Below, in pieces: positions 35,214 to 44,774 of a stretch of DNA of 64,000 nt. Under the pieces are notes generated by a model, which saw nothing but the letters and a program-made list of their open reading frames with translations, ran no database searches and was not told the DNA's origin. Position numbers and translations under genes: made by a program. Each line of letters starts with the position of its first letter. Positions within the stretch are counted from its first letter, which is position 1. Source of the stretch: Leptothoe spongobia TAU-MAC 1115 (GTDB lineage Bacteria; Cyanobacteriota; Cyanobacteriia; Phormidesmidales; Phormidesmidaceae); assembly GCF_018739885.1 (NCBI RefSeq), contig NZ_JADOES010000001.1, positions 124,001-188,000 on the forward strand, in the 5' to 3' direction.

Positions 35214-36644
35214 ATGACTGATCTGATCCTGTTTTGGCATCGTCGTGACCTGCGTATCAGTGATAATCTGGGCCTTGCCTCTGCTCGGGAACGCAGTCCT
35301 AAGGTAGTGGGTATTTTTTGCTTAGACCCTGGCATTTTGGCGGCGGACGATGTGGCTCCGGCTCGGGTGACGTATATGATTGGCTGTTTGTCTCAGCTCC
35401 AAGCACGCTACCGAGCTGCAGGTAGTGAACTCCTTATTCTCAAAGGCAACCCAACTCAGCAAATTCCTCAGGTAGCTGTGGCCCTGGATGCCACAGCCGT
35501 TTACTGGAATCGGGATGTGGAGCCTTACTCCCGTGAGCGTGATAACGCTGTGGCTGCGGCCCTCGCGCAACAGGGCATCGAAATGCGGACTAAAACCTGG
35601 GACCAGCTGCTCCATGCTCCAGGGGATGTACTGACGGGGGCCGGTAAACCCTATACGGTTTATGGTCCTTTTTGGCGCAACTGGCAGAAATCGACCAAGC
35701 TGGCTCCTGTAGATACGTTGCAAGATGCGATGGGGCTGAGCGAGTCAGAACGGGAATCGGTGAATGCGATCGCACTCCCCACAGCGCAGGATCTGGGCTT
35801 TGGGTGGGAGGCTCCCCTGCCATTAGAGCCAGGAGAGCTGGCGGCCCAAGAGCAGCTAGCTACGTTTGGACACCAGGCCATTGAGGCCTATGACGAGCAG
35901 CGCAATTTTCCGGCTGTAACCGGCACCTCGTTGCTGAGTGCCGCGCTCAAGTTTGGTGCGGTGGGTATCCGTGAGGTGTGGCAGACGGCTGTAACCGCCT
36001 ATGATGCCTGTCGCAGTGATGAAGCCCGCATCAATGTACAAACCTGGATGCAGGAGCTAGCCTGGCGAGAGTTTTATCAGCATGTGATGTTCTTCTTTCC
36101 GGAACTGGCCCATGGCCCCTACCGTGATGCCTGGAAAGACTTTCCCTGGGAGAATGACAGCGCTAAGTTTACGGCCTGGTGTGAGGGGCGAACGGGTTAT
36201 CCCATCGTCGATGCGGCGATGCGTCAACTAAACGAAACCGGGTGGATGCACAATCGCTGTCGCATGATTGTGGCCAGCTTTCTCACTAAAGATCTGATTA
36301 TTGACTGGCGCTGGGGTGAAAAGTACTTTATGCAAACGTTGGTGGATGGAGATCTCAGTGCTAACAACGGTGGCTGGCAGTGGAGTGCCTCCAGCGGCAT
36401 GGACCCTAAACCCTTGAGAATCTTTAATCCAGCTAGCCAGGCGAAGAAGTTTGACGCCGATGCGGAATATATTCGCCAATGGGTGCCCGAGATTCGTCAT
36501 GTGGATACGGGGGCTTTAGTGACCGGTAAACTCTCTCCTTTGGATTTAGAGAGTACTGGTTATGCATCACCTATTGTTGATCATAAAAAACAACAGGCTC
36601 TCTTTAAAGAACTCTACAGGGCACAAAAAGCCAAATTGGGCTAA
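35214..36644 (+). CDS. phrA: Deoxyribodipyrimidine photo-lyase (class I CPD photolyase)
   Basis: 476 residues. The antenna-binding Rossmann domain starts LILFWHRRDLRISDNLGLA; the FAD-binding helical domain has WMQELAWREFYQHVMFFFP (about 282-300), TGYPIVDAAMRQLNETGWMHNRCRM (about 330-354) and FMQTLVDGDLSANNGGWQWSASSGMDPKP (about 380-408), with the conserved Trp residues of the electron-transfer chain. It repairs cyclobutane pyrimidine dimers in UV-damaged DNA with blue light; cyanobacterial members use an 8-HDF antenna. Length is normal. Confidence 0.94.
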   Translation: MTDLILFWHRRDLRISDNLGLASARERSPKVVGIFCLDPGILAADDVAPARVTYMIGCLSQLQARYRAAGSELLILKGNPTQQIPQVAVALDATAVYWNRDVEPYSRERDNAVAAALAQQGIEMRTKTWDQLLHAPGDVLTGAGKPYTVYGPFWRNWQKSTKLAPVDTLQDAMGLSESERESVNAIALPTAQDLGFGWEAPLPLEPGELAAQEQLATFGHQAIEAYDEQRNFPAVTGTSLLSAALKFGAVGIREVWQTAVTAYDACRSDEARINVQTWMQELAWREFYQHVMFFFPELAHGPYRDAWKDFPWENDSAKFTAWCEGRTGYPIVDAAMRQLNETGWMHNRCRMIVASFLTKDLIIDWRWGEKYFMQTLVDGDLSANNGGWQWSASSGMDPKPLRIFNPASQAKKFDADAEYIRQWVPEIRHVDTGALVTGKLSPLDLESTGYASPIVDHKKQQALFKELYRAQKAKLG

Positions 36645-36784
36645 TTGTCGCATCTGGATATATCGGAGCTTGCTTACTGTTTTAACATCATCTGACCAAG
36701 ACTATGCAAAGTTAGTCCAATATGCGAGCAATCTCGTTATAGTACTCGTCTACTTAGCCGGGTAAACTTTGTGTCAGTAGCCAA

Positions 36785-37741
36785 ATGATTGATTTCACTG
36801 TTGCGATTCCCACATACAACGGATCAAAACGGTTGCCTCAACTGCTTGAGAAACTGCGATCGCAAACAGGAACAGAACATTTTTCCTGGGCGATTCTTGT
36901 CGTGGACAACAATAGTACAGACAATACCAAGGATGTCATTCGCCTTGCCCAAGCCCATTGGCCGAAAGACTCTCCTGCTCTAGACTATGTTTTTGAAAGC
37001 AAACAAGGTGCTGCCTTTGCCCGGATTACGGCCATGGAGCGAGCCGAAAGTGAATGGGTGAGCTTTCTGGATGATGATGTTCTTCCGGCTGCTGATTGGC
37101 TTGCCCAAGCCTATGCATTTGCCCAAGAACATCCTGATGCAGGGGCCTACGGTGGACAGATCCACGCTAACTTTGAAGTTGAACCTCCCCCAAACTTCTC
37201 TAGAATCCAGTCTTTCCTCGCTATTCGAGAACGGGGACCGACCCCTCACCGCTACGACCCCAACAACCTGGTGCTGCCACCCTCTGCAGCCTGGGTGATT
37301 AGTAAGCGCGCCTGGCAAGATAATGTCCCCCTTCATCCCAAGCTAGGCGGACGGACCCAGGACTCTATGGTGCAAGGCGATGATTATGCACCTCTTCTCT
37401 ATATGCACCGTACCAACTGGGAGATTTGGTACAACCCCGATATGCATGTATTTCACCAAATCCCTAAGTCCAGGCTAGATCGTACCTATCTCACCACCCT
37501 GAGTCGAGGCTGTGGTCTTTGCATTTGCCAACTGAGAATGATCAATGCCCAAATTTGGCAAAAACCATTTCTCTTTACCAAGCTCCTCCTTAGCAATCTA
37601 CGTCGAGTAATACTGCATTGGATCAAGTATCGCCATCTCATACAAACGGATTTGGTGGCTGCTTGTGAGATGGAATTTTTTGTCGGGAGCTTTGTTAGCC
37701 CATTTTATTATTTGAAAACCTCGCTATTGTTCCGAAAATAA
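36785..37741 (+). CDS. hpsE: Family 2 glycosyltransferase, HpsE-like (hormogonium polysaccharide)
   Basis: 318 residues. GT2 start FTVAIPTYNGSKRLPQLLE, nucleotide-sugar binding VVDNNSTDNTKDV (about 39-51) and the metal-binding DDDV in WVSFLDDDVLPA (about 91-102). A QGDDY motif near residue 200 and RTYLTTLSRGCGL near 237 follow, with a membrane-associating C-terminus (SFVSPFYYLKTSLLF). This order fits cyanobacterial HpsE, a glycosyltransferase for the polysaccharide secreted by motile hormogonia. The next gene is a phosphodiesterase-like protein; no other hps genes are in the window, so the specific name is an inference. Confidence 0.75.
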   Translation: MIDFTVAIPTYNGSKRLPQLLEKLRSQTGTEHFSWAILVVDNNSTDNTKDVIRLAQAHWPKDSPALDYVFESKQGAAFARITAMERAESEWVSFLDDDVLPAADWLAQAYAFAQEHPDAGAYGGQIHANFEVEPPPNFSRIQSFLAIRERGPTPHRYDPNNLVLPPSAAWVISKRAWQDNVPLHPKLGGRTQDSMVQGDDYAPLLYMHRTNWEIWYNPDMHVFHQIPKSRLDRTYLTTLSRGCGLCICQLRMINAQIWQKPFLFTKLLLSNLRRVILHWIKYRHLIQTDLVAACEMEFFVGSFVSPFYYLKTSLLFRK

Positions 37742-37872
37742 ATGGATCAGAACTGAAATAATCAAATCCATTTTTATGTAAGAACAAGTCAGTGTTCTTG
37801 CGGTGCATAAGAACTGACTATATTTACACGTTGAGAGTGTAAAAACCTGCCTACCATTACCTTATATGAAAT

Positions 37873-39552
37873 GTGCGAAATCCTGTTATTGCCATTGGTC
37901 TAGATGCAGCCGATCCTAACTTGTTGGATCAATGGATGGCTGCAGGTAAATTAAAAAATCTCAGTCGGTTAAGACAGCAAGGGGCCTACGGGCATCTCAG
38001 CAACACAGTAAACTATAATCAAACTGTCACCGAAACGTCTGCCACCGAACGGCTATGGGTGATGTTTGGTACCGGTTGCCAACCCGATAAAACAGGCTAT
38101 TGGTCTCCGATTCGCTACTCAGTCAATGACTACAGCATTAGCCATGACACCGTTGATGGAGCCTATGACTTTAATGAATATCCTCCTTTTTACGCATTAG
38201 GTAAAGACTATAAAGTTGCGGCCTTTGATGTTCCTGTCTCTCGGCTATCTGAGGATGTCCATGGCATGCAAATTTTAGGATGGGGTGGTCATGCTCCCCA
38301 TACACCTAGCCATTCTCAGCCTCCAGAACTCTTTCCCCAGCTAATTGAGCACTATGGAAAGAATCCTATTTTGCATCAGGATTATGGCTGTTGGTGGGAT
38401 ACAGCCTATGTTCAACGCATTAAATCAGGTCTGAACTCTAGCATTGCAACGCGAGCAAAGATTTGCCAAGATCTTCTCACTCAAGAGCCCTGGGATCTAT
38501 TTCTCACTGTATTTGGAGAAAGCCACACTGCATCCCATGATTTGTGGCATCTGAGCCAGTCGGATAATCCACTCTATCCCTACAAAAGTGGGCCTGACGA
38601 TCCGATGTTAACGGCTTTTGAAGCCATGGACCAAGCTATTGGTGATATTGTGGCAGCCGCCCCAGATCATGCCAATATCATCATTTTTTCTGTCCATGGT
38701 ATGGGCAACAATGTCACCGACATGTATAGCATGGCGTTCTTGCCTGAGCTTCTTTACCGCCATAGCTTCCCTGGTAAATATGGTATTGCTAAAGGAAACA
38801 TAGGGGGTCCATGCCCACCCATGCGGGTTAATCCCAAACGCAAAAGTTGGTCCGGCGAAGTCTGGCAACAACGCTATGACTCCAACCCGATCAAACGCTT
38901 GCTTATGCCCTGGATACCTAGCAAGTTTGATCATTATCTCAATGGCGGGCCTACACCTGCGCTCGCCTCGCCCTATGAATTGAGAAAACAAGGCGTAGCC
39001 CTCAACTGGATGCCTGCCATGTGGTATAGCCCCCTATGGGCACAAATGAAAGCCTTTGCATTGCCTGCATTTGCGGCTGGACACATTCGGATTAACCTCA
39101 AGGGTAGAGAGGCACAAGGCATCGTCGATGTCGCTGACTATGACGATGTCTGTGATCAGATTACTCAGTCGCTTTATCAGCTAAAGCACGGGAGAACGGG
39201 ACAGCCAATTGTAAAAGATGTGGTCCGAACACGCAGCCAAACAAATGCTATCAGCTGTCAGGCTCAGCTTCCCGATGCCGATCTGGTCGTCATTTGGCAC
39301 GATCAGCCTAGCGATGTGATCGATAGCCCCGAATTTGGCAGAATTGGCCCCCTGACCTATTACCGTAGCGGTGGTCATCGATCAGACGGTTTTTTACTGG
39401 CTAAGGGGCCCAACATCAAACCAGCTTCTACCATTGACCATGCTCGGACTGTCGATATTGGTCCCACCATCAGGGAACTCATGGGGGCCTCTGCCCTATA
39501 CCCATGTGATGGCCATTCTCTCTTCTCCCCCTCTACCTCAGCAAAGGCGTGA
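37873..39552 (+). CDS. Alkaline phosphatase superfamily protein (type I phosphodiesterase / nucleotide pyrophosphatase-like)
   Basis: 559 residues, GTG start. Metal-binding features of the superfamily: Asp in AIGLDAADPNLLDQWM (about 7-22), a nucleophile region TETSATERLWVMFGTG (about 56-71), AFDVPVS (about 118-124), HDLWHL (about 221-226), NIIIFSVHGMGNN with Asp/His (about 270-282), and a C-terminal GGHRSDGFLLAKGP (about 501-514). This is the core of the type I phosphodiesterase and phosphoglycerol-transferase group. No membrane helix. The substrate is unknown; proximity to the HpsE-like gene suggests glycan modification. Confidence 0.75.
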   Translation: MRNPVIAIGLDAADPNLLDQWMAAGKLKNLSRLRQQGAYGHLSNTVNYNQTVTETSATERLWVMFGTGCQPDKTGYWSPIRYSVNDYSISHDTVDGAYDFNEYPPFYALGKDYKVAAFDVPVSRLSEDVHGMQILGWGGHAPHTPSHSQPPELFPQLIEHYGKNPILHQDYGCWWDTAYVQRIKSGLNSSIATRAKICQDLLTQEPWDLFLTVFGESHTASHDLWHLSQSDNPLYPYKSGPDDPMLTAFEAMDQAIGDIVAAAPDHANIIIFSVHGMGNNVTDMYSMAFLPELLYRHSFPGKYGIAKGNIGGPCPPMRVNPKRKSWSGEVWQQRYDSNPIKRLLMPWIPSKFDHYLNGGPTPALASPYELRKQGVALNWMPAMWYSPLWAQMKAFALPAFAAGHIRINLKGREAQGIVDVADYDDVCDQITQSLYQLKHGRTGQPIVKDVVRTRSQTNAISCQAQLPDADLVVIWHDQPSDVIDSPEFGRIGPLTYYRSGGHRSDGFLLAKGPNIKPASTIDHARTVDIGPTIRELMGASALYPCDGHSLFSPSTSAKA

Positions 39553-39732
39553 AAATTGATGGTATATAACGTTTTTTCCCAGGCCATCCGGATTTTGAAC
39601 AAGCTGTCTTGATTAAATCTTTATGACAAGGTTTTTCTATTTCTAAAGTTGGGCAAATTGAAAGATAAGTCGTCAATATATGTAGCGACGACTGGCATGA
39701 TAGACATTGCACTTAGAAGGGAATGAAGCGAC

Positions 39733-40011
39733 ATGACTAATTCTGGTGGAACTGATGGCGCGGATAAGAAGGTTGTGGCTGGGATCTTAGGTATCTTGCT
39801 AGGTGCCTTTGGCGTACACAAGTTCTATTTGGGCTATACCAACGAGGGCATCATTATGCTGCTGGTTTGCTTGATTGGCGGTACTGTAACCTGCGGTATA
39901 GGGGCTGCTGTGGTTGGTGTCATCGGTCTAGTTGAGGGGATTCTGTACCTGACTAAATCGGATGAAGAGTTTGTCAGTACCTACGTTACAGGTAGAAAGC
40001 CCTGGTTCTAA
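39733..40011 (+). CDS. TM2 domain-containing membrane protein
   Basis: 92 residues. The TM2 hallmark VAGILGILLGAFGVHKFYLGY (two hydrophobic helices joined by a short turn, about 15-35 and 40-58) is complete, followed by a third short hydrophobic stretch and YVTGRKPWF. TM2 proteins are small membrane proteins of largely unknown role. It is followed after 8 bases by the DUF2752 gene, likely co-transcribed. Confidence 0.88.
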   Translation: MTNSGGTDGADKKVVAGILGILLGAFGVHKFYLGYTNEGIIMLLVCLIGGTVTCGIGAAVVGVIGLVEGILYLTKSDEEFVSTYVTGRKPWF

Positions 40012-40019
40012 GGCGGATC

Positions 40020-40457
40020 ATGGCAAAGCCGTCGGTTTATTTACGGGTCGGTCTATTAGGGGCGCTATGTACACCGCTCCTGATTGTTGTGCTCCATGGA
40101 TTGGGGTATGAGGTCAAGCTGTGGGGATGTCCGCTCAAGGCGTTGGTGGGCATTCCCTGCCCGACGTGGGGGATGACACGGGCGGTGTTTGCGATCGCAA
40201 ATACCCAGTGGTCTACAGCCATCCACTATCATCTCCTCGCCCCCCTTGTCGTCATCCTATGGGCTGTCGCCATTATCCAAATCAGCCTGGAGTTACTTAC
40301 CAAACGTGTTTGGAGCCGATGGTGGCAACGCCGTAGCCTCTGGCTTAGTGGACTGATCTTGATGTTCGGGTACCACAGCTATCGACTTTATGGCCTGTGG
40401 TCCTCAGGCAACCTGGCTGCAGATATGCAACACTCATTTTTAAGCCACCTCATGTAG
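40020..40457 (+). CDS. DUF2752 family membrane protein
   Basis: 145 residues, three hydrophobic helices. The family signature is CPLKALVGIPCPTWGMTRAV (about 38-57). DUF2752 members accompany TM2 proteins in many genomes, as here: the TM2 gene ends 8 bases upstream. Function unknown. A 61-codon gene with two hydrophobic stretches follows. Confidence 0.85.
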   Translation: MAKPSVYLRVGLLGALCTPLLIVVLHGLGYEVKLWGCPLKALVGIPCPTWGMTRAVFAIANTQWSTAIHYHLLAPLVVILWAVAIIQISLELLTKRVWSRWWQRRSLWLSGLILMFGYHSYRLYGLWSSGNLAADMQHSFLSHLM

Positions 40458-40520
40458 GGATGGGCATGAAAAGAAGGGAAACTAGCTTCAAAGTCCTCAT
40501 TAGCAAAATTACTAATTACA

Positions 40521-40706
40521 ATGCGTAACCGTAGGCTCCCCCTCAAAGCAGGGCTGGCTATAGCAGGTTTAACCTACTGCCAGATCTTTGCCCATATAGA
40601 GATCAATCCCTTTCTTAAAAACTATTTGATCCTAGTGCCCATACAGCTAGGAGTACTGATGTATTTTGGCTACGCCTATTGGAGTGGTAAATATAAGCAA
40701 CCGTAA
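40521..40706 (+). CDS. Small hypothetical membrane protein
   Basis: 61 residues starting MRNRRLPLKAGLAIAG, with a weak first hydrophobic stretch and a good second one (YLILVPIQLGVLMYFGYAYW, about 35-54). It follows DUF2752 after 63 bases in the same direction. No family recognised, and I count it as a gene because of its membrane segments and operon-like place. Confidence 0.5.
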   Translation: MRNRRLPLKAGLAIAGLTYCQIFAHIEINPFLKNYLILVPIQLGVLMYFGYAYWSGKYKQP

Positions 40707-40749
40707 GCATGGCGATTGGTCCCTAGCGAAACGTTTCGGATAGGGTGAC

Positions 40750-40785
40750 AAGTAGCAAGTAGTGAGTAGTGAATCGTGTTTGTTT
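40750..40785. repeat. AGTAGTGAGTAGTGAAT low-complexity repeat
   Basis: AGTAGCAAGTAGTGAGTAG followed by TGAATCGTG. It is of the same type as the repeat upstream of fabG and lies just before the LRR-kinase gene. Confidence 0.6.
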
Positions 40786-40800
40786 TAAACTACTCATTAT

Positions 40801-42138
40801 ATGAAGCCCTTAAGCTTAAACTTAGATACTTCCATGGGAGAACCCCGCCTCAAGTTATCTCAAAATTTAACTGAGTTTCCCCTAGAGATTCTAGAGCTAG
40901 CGGACTCATTAGAGATTTTAGACCTTTCCAATAATCAGCTCACCACCTTACCCCAAGAATTTTCCCAGTTCAAGAAACTTAGGGTTGCATTCTTCAATAA
41001 CAACCAATTTGAAGAGTTGCCAGAGGTATTGGCCGCTTGCCCAAATCTCTCCATGGTCAGCTTTAAGAGCAATAAGATTCAGGCGATTAGCGCAGCAGCG
41101 TTGTCTCCCAACCTGCGTTGGTTGATTCTCACTAATAACCAACTGACAACACTGCCGAAAGCCATTGGAAATCTGACCAAATTGCAAAAATTCATGCTGG
41201 CTGGCAATCGGCTTAAGACGCTACCTGAAGAGCTTGCTAACTGCAAAAACTTAGAATTGATTCGCCTGGCAGCTAATCAGCTAGAAACTCTGCCATCATG
41301 GCTTTTAACGCTACCTCGACTAACCTGGCTAGCCTATGCAGGGAATCCTCTCTGCAAAATGATAGACGCCCCCAGTAATGTATCTCTTACCGCTATTGAT
41401 CCGGCTGAACTACAGCTGGGGGAAGTTTTAGGGCAGGGAGCATCTGGTGTAATTTATAAGGGGCTGTGGAAGCCTGGGGCCACAACTGGAGGCATTCAAG
41501 AAGTGGCCGTGAAACTTTTTAAGGGGGAGATGACTAGCGATGGGTTGCCCTTAGATGAAATGCAAGCTTGCATTGCCGCAGGGGGCCATCCCAACTTGGT
41601 CAACGTGTTAGGCAAATTAAGTCAGTCCATCGAAGGCAAAGCTGGACTCGTTTTTTCCTTTATTACCCCTGAGTATGGCAATCTGGGGGGTCCTCCCAGC
41701 TTAGAGTCTTGTACCCGTGATACCTACAGTGATGACACCAAATTTACGCTGCCAGTAATTTTAGAAATTGCTCAGGGAATTGCATCGGTTGTGGCCCATC
41801 TCCATACCCGAGGGATCATGCATGGCGATCTCTATGCTCATAATATTTTGGTCAACAATCAGGGCAGGAGTATCCTAGGTGATTTTGGTGCAGCATCTAT
41901 TTATGACTTGGGTGATCGTGAGACTGGAGAATCCTTGCAACAACTTGAGTCACGAGCCTTCGGCTGTTTGCTAGAAGACTTATTGAATCGCTATATTTCT
42001 GACAATAAAGAGGCTGATTTGCAAGTCTTTCAGCATTTGCGTCAACTACAACAGCATTGCATGTCACCCATAACCAACGATAGACCTCTTTTCAATGAGA
42101 TTTGTCAACGTCTGACAGAGGTATTAGCGCTTGTTTGA
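40801..42138 (+). CDS. Leucine-rich repeat protein kinase
   Basis: 445 residues. About seven leucine-rich repeats (about 15-190; for example LEILDLSNNQLTTLPQEF) precede a kinase domain: Gly-loop LGQGASGVIYKGL (about 204-216), Lys in VAVKLFKG, catalytic loop RGIMHGDLYAHNILVNN with HGD in place of HRD (about 336-352) and metal-binding DFGAAS. HGD is known in related LRR-kinases and small-molecule kinases, so activity is likely but the target is unknown. The last 8 bases overlap the next gene, suggesting coupling. Confidence 0.85.
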   Translation: MKPLSLNLDTSMGEPRLKLSQNLTEFPLEILELADSLEILDLSNNQLTTLPQEFSQFKKLRVAFFNNNQFEELPEVLAACPNLSMVSFKSNKIQAISAAALSPNLRWLILTNNQLTTLPKAIGNLTKLQKFMLAGNRLKTLPEELANCKNLELIRLAANQLETLPSWLLTLPRLTWLAYAGNPLCKMIDAPSNVSLTAIDPAELQLGEVLGQGASGVIYKGLWKPGATTGGIQEVAVKLFKGEMTSDGLPLDEMQACIAAGGHPNLVNVLGKLSQSIEGKAGLVFSFITPEYGNLGGPPSLESCTRDTYSDDTKFTLPVILEIAQGIASVVAHLHTRGIMHGDLYAHNILVNNQGRSILGDFGAASIYDLGDRETGESLQQLESRAFGCLLEDLLNRYISDNKEADLQVFQHLRQLQQHCMSPITNDRPLFNEICQRLTEVLALV

Positions 42139-42925
42139 AACTGCTCCCTTCCGAGTTTATCCCCCTACGGTCAAGCCATGTCCGATTGTGGCGAGTATTC
42201 CCCACAGTGGTTTGGTTATTCCAGATGGCATTATCAACGCGCTTAATGCAACCTACCAGAACTTTCTTCCCCATCAAGACTGGCATTTGGACAAGTTCTA
42301 TGATGGGTTGCCAAACCTGGGGATTACCGTGTTGGTAGCTGCGTACAGCCGCTATGTAGTGGATCTCAATCGAGCCGCCAAGGCTCCCTTTTTGGGAAGC
42401 TTTTGGCAAGCGGCAGTACCACGGCAAACGGCCTATAATAAACCGCTGTATCGTATCACTCCATCCAGGCAGACGATTCAAGATCGGATTACTCAGGTAT
42501 ACCAGCCCTATCATCAGGCGTTAGAGCGTCTTCTCCAGGAGACAGTTGACCAATTTGGCTATGCGTATCTGTTAGATCTACACAGTTTCGCAGGGCCTAT
42601 TCAAGATCAGGTATGTTTAGGCAACGGCAATGGCCAAACCTGTTCTGACGTGTTGATATCCACTGTGGACTCGGCTTTCTCATCCCAGGGATATCAAGTC
42701 GCTCGCAATCATGTGTTTAATGGTGGGTACATTACTCGTCATTATGGTGCTATGCCTGGTGTGGAATCGTTGCAGATTGAGTTTCGGTATCACAATTATT
42801 TGAATCACGACCAGCTTGAACAAGACGACATCCCAGATTGGGACGTACCTGAATTTCACCAGGCAAAACAAAACGTTCAGCCAGTATTTAACCATATTGT
42901 GACCATGCTCTCAGACAACGCCTAG
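42131..42925 (+). CDS. N-formylglutamate amidohydrolase
   Basis: 264 residues from TTG 42131, overlapping the kinase gene by 8 bases. Family motifs: IVASIPHSGLVIPDGI (about 17-32), DWHLDKFYDG (about 50-59) with metal-binding residues, SRYVVDLNR (about 74-82) and YLLDLHSFAGP (about 148-158). Members hydrolyse N-formyl-L-glutamate, the last step of one histidine degradation route, or related N-acyl amino acids. No hut genes are nearby, so the physiological substrate is uncertain. Confidence 0.88.
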   Translation: MFETAPFRVYPPTVKPCPIVASIPHSGLVIPDGIINALNATYQNFLPHQDWHLDKFYDGLPNLGITVLVAAYSRYVVDLNRAAKAPFLGSFWQAAVPRQTAYNKPLYRITPSRQTIQDRITQVYQPYHQALERLLQETVDQFGYAYLLDLHSFAGPIQDQVCLGNGNGQTCSDVLISTVDSAFSSQGYQVARNHVFNGGYITRHYGAMPGVESLQIEFRYHNYLNHDQLEQDDIPDWDVPEFHQAKQNVQPVFNHIVTMLSDNA

Positions 42926-42947
42926 CGTTTGAGTTGAGCCTAATGAT

Positions 42948-43613
42948 TCAACGCTTCATCGCTAACATTAATCCATCTGCAATGGGCACCAAACTCATTG
43001 ACACCCGCTGATCAGCATGGATTTTTTGATTTAGGGCATGGATGTGTTTCGTGCGATTATCCTGTTGGGCCGTTGGCTCAGCCACTCGTCCTGACCACAG
43101 CACATTGTCCACTGCCATTAATCCACCCGGACGTAATAGCTGTAACGCTCGCTCATAATAGTTGTCGTAGTTGCTCTTATCCGCATCAATAAAAGCAAAG
43201 TCAAAACTGTTGCTATGGCCTTCAGTAATGAGTTGGTCAAGCGTGTCTAACGCGGGAGCAATGCGTAAGTCCACTTTGTGAGCCACACCAGCCTTCTCCC
43301 AGTACTTACGGGCCATGGCTGTATACTCATCGCTAATGTCACAGGCAATCAACTGCCCATCTTCAGGGAGGGCCATGGCAACGATCAGCGAACTATAACC
43401 AGTGAATACGCCTATTTCCAGGGCTTTCTTTACACCCAATAGCTGCACCAGTAACCCCATAAACTGCCCTTGCTCCGGCGCGATCTGCATCACAGCTCTA
43501 GGGTGCTGAGCATTTTCTTCTCTCAACTGTTGCAACAACTTGCTATCGCGGACACCAACGGAAAGCATATAGTTGTATAAATCTTCCGTGAGACTGAGAA
43601 CTTGAGTAGACAT
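42948..43613 (-). CDS. Class I SAM-dependent O-methyltransferase (caffeoyl-CoA OMT-like)
   Basis: 221 residues. SAM-binding LEIGVFTGYSSLIVAMALP (about 66-84), IACDISDEYTAMARKYWEKAGV (about 90-111), metal-binding DFAFIDADKSNYDNYYERAL (about 138-157) and VDNVLWSGRVAEP (about 168-180). This is the cation-dependent O-methyltransferase family known from cyanobacteria (Slr0095 type), which methylates catechol-like phenolics. Convergent with the amidohydrolase gene. Confidence 0.88.
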   Translation of the reverse strand: MSTQVLSLTEDLYNYMLSVGVRDSKLLQQLREENAQHPRAVMQIAPEQGQFMGLLVQLLGVKKALEIGVFTGYSSLIVAMALPEDGQLIACDISDEYTAMARKYWEKAGVAHKVDLRIAPALDTLDQLITEGHSNSFDFAFIDADKSNYDNYYERALQLLRPGGLMAVDNVLWSGRVAEPTAQQDNRTKHIHALNQKIHADQRVSMSLVPIADGLMLAMKR

Positions 43614-43813
43614 GGGGAGAGGTTTGAATGATGAGTTCTTCGTATTGAGTTAGTAGACCTGAGTTTGTTTACTAACCCCCAGGAATTGTAAAGCCGAGAC
43701 CTCACAACTCAACGGTAAAAACTTAAAACTCTATAGATGTCTCCTGAAATGCCAATACTAAAGTAATTTGACGGTTTGCTAATCTAAGAGATGGATCTGG
43801 TGAGGAATACCGA

Positions 43814-43999
43814 ATGGATATCACCCAGGTGGTACAAGTATCTGCCCGTGTCGGGTGGATTATTGAAATTAGCCAGCAGGATAATGGCTATCGCTATTGG
43901 GTGATTAACCGTGAGTTGGATGTTCTTAGTGATGGACAGATATACGCTACCAGCAGTGCCGCTTTAGCAGCAGGACGCCTATTTGTGGAGAGAAGTTAA
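43814..43999 (+). CDS. Small hypothetical protein
   Basis: 61 residues. Strand-rich sequence (VVQVSARVGWIIEISQQDNG, YRYWVINRELDVLSDGQ) ending in an Ala-rich helix. No known family. Tail to tail with the SRPBCC gene, with 7 bases between. Confidence 0.5.
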   Translation: MDITQVVQVSARVGWIIEISQQDNGYRYWVINRELDVLSDGQIYATSSAALAAGRLFVERS

Positions 44000-44006
44000 A
44001 CCACTT

Positions 44007-44546
44007 TTAGGGCTGGCACAATACCCGACGCATTGTTTTCATATTGCCTGGGAGGTCAATCCGCATAGCCTGCTCCAGCAGAAATTTTGGAGCTGGAATC
44101 ATGGGTGTGGCTTTGACAGAGTACGTCAGTAGGGTACCGTCACCAAAATCTTCGAGCACAAGGTCAGCGGCAAAGTCAGCAAAGGTACCTCGCTCTAGCC
44201 GAAACTGAATGCTTTGGTGCAGATGCTCAACGACGTGGAGGTAAATCTCTACTTGGGCTGTGAAAAGGAGAAAAGCCTTGCGTGCAGCCTGGTATAGCTT
44301 TCGAGTGATGCGCTTCGATTGCTGCTTAACGTGCTGTTTGACGGAGGCTTCTAGCTCACGGCTTTGGGTGATATCGGGAAAGTAATGGACCCAACGGCTG
44401 TAGTCGGTGAGCTGTTCCCAGAGTTGCGATCGCACTAACGGTACATACATTTGAGCCGTAACAGCAGCTCCTTGGCCAGCATGGTTATCAGTGGCAATGA
44501 GGACGTCGCCGCGCAGCAATGCCGCTTGTTGTGTCGTCGAAACCAT
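44007..44546 (-). CDS. SRPBCC (START/Coq10-like) domain protein
   Basis: 179 residues from ATG 44546; the frame is open to 44624 but the extra residues do not fit the family and the ATG at 44546 begins near the first strand. YVPLVRSQLWEQLTDYSRWVHYFPDI (about 37-62) and GDGTLLTYSVKATPMIPAPKF (about 138-158) resemble the helix-grip fold that binds lipids or hydrophobic ligands (polyketide cyclase/Coq10 type). Its ligand is unknown. Confidence 0.72.
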   Translation of the reverse strand: MVSTTQQAALLRGDVLIATDNHAGQGAAVTAQMYVPLVRSQLWEQLTDYSRWVHYFPDITQSRELEASVKQHVKQQSKRITRKLYQAARKAFLLFTAQVEIYLHVVEHLHQSIQFRLERGTFADFAADLVLEDFGDGTLLTYSVKATPMIPAPKFLLEQAMRIDLPGNMKTMRRVLCQP

Positions 44547-44774
44547 AGGATAAATAGAAAAAAATCTAAATGTACTTAATAAAACATCGGAAGATTTTAA
44601 AATCCCCGAAAATCCCTGAATCATTGAGACTGTGCACTAGCTTGCCCATTTTCACGGATTCGTTGCCATTATTAACCAGGGAGAGTAAGACTAGTGTCAA
44701 GCAAGCACATTTTTGAGTAAAACCTTAGTAAACCTTGTTGTTCCCTAAGAATTTATACCTAATCAGTTGCCCCA

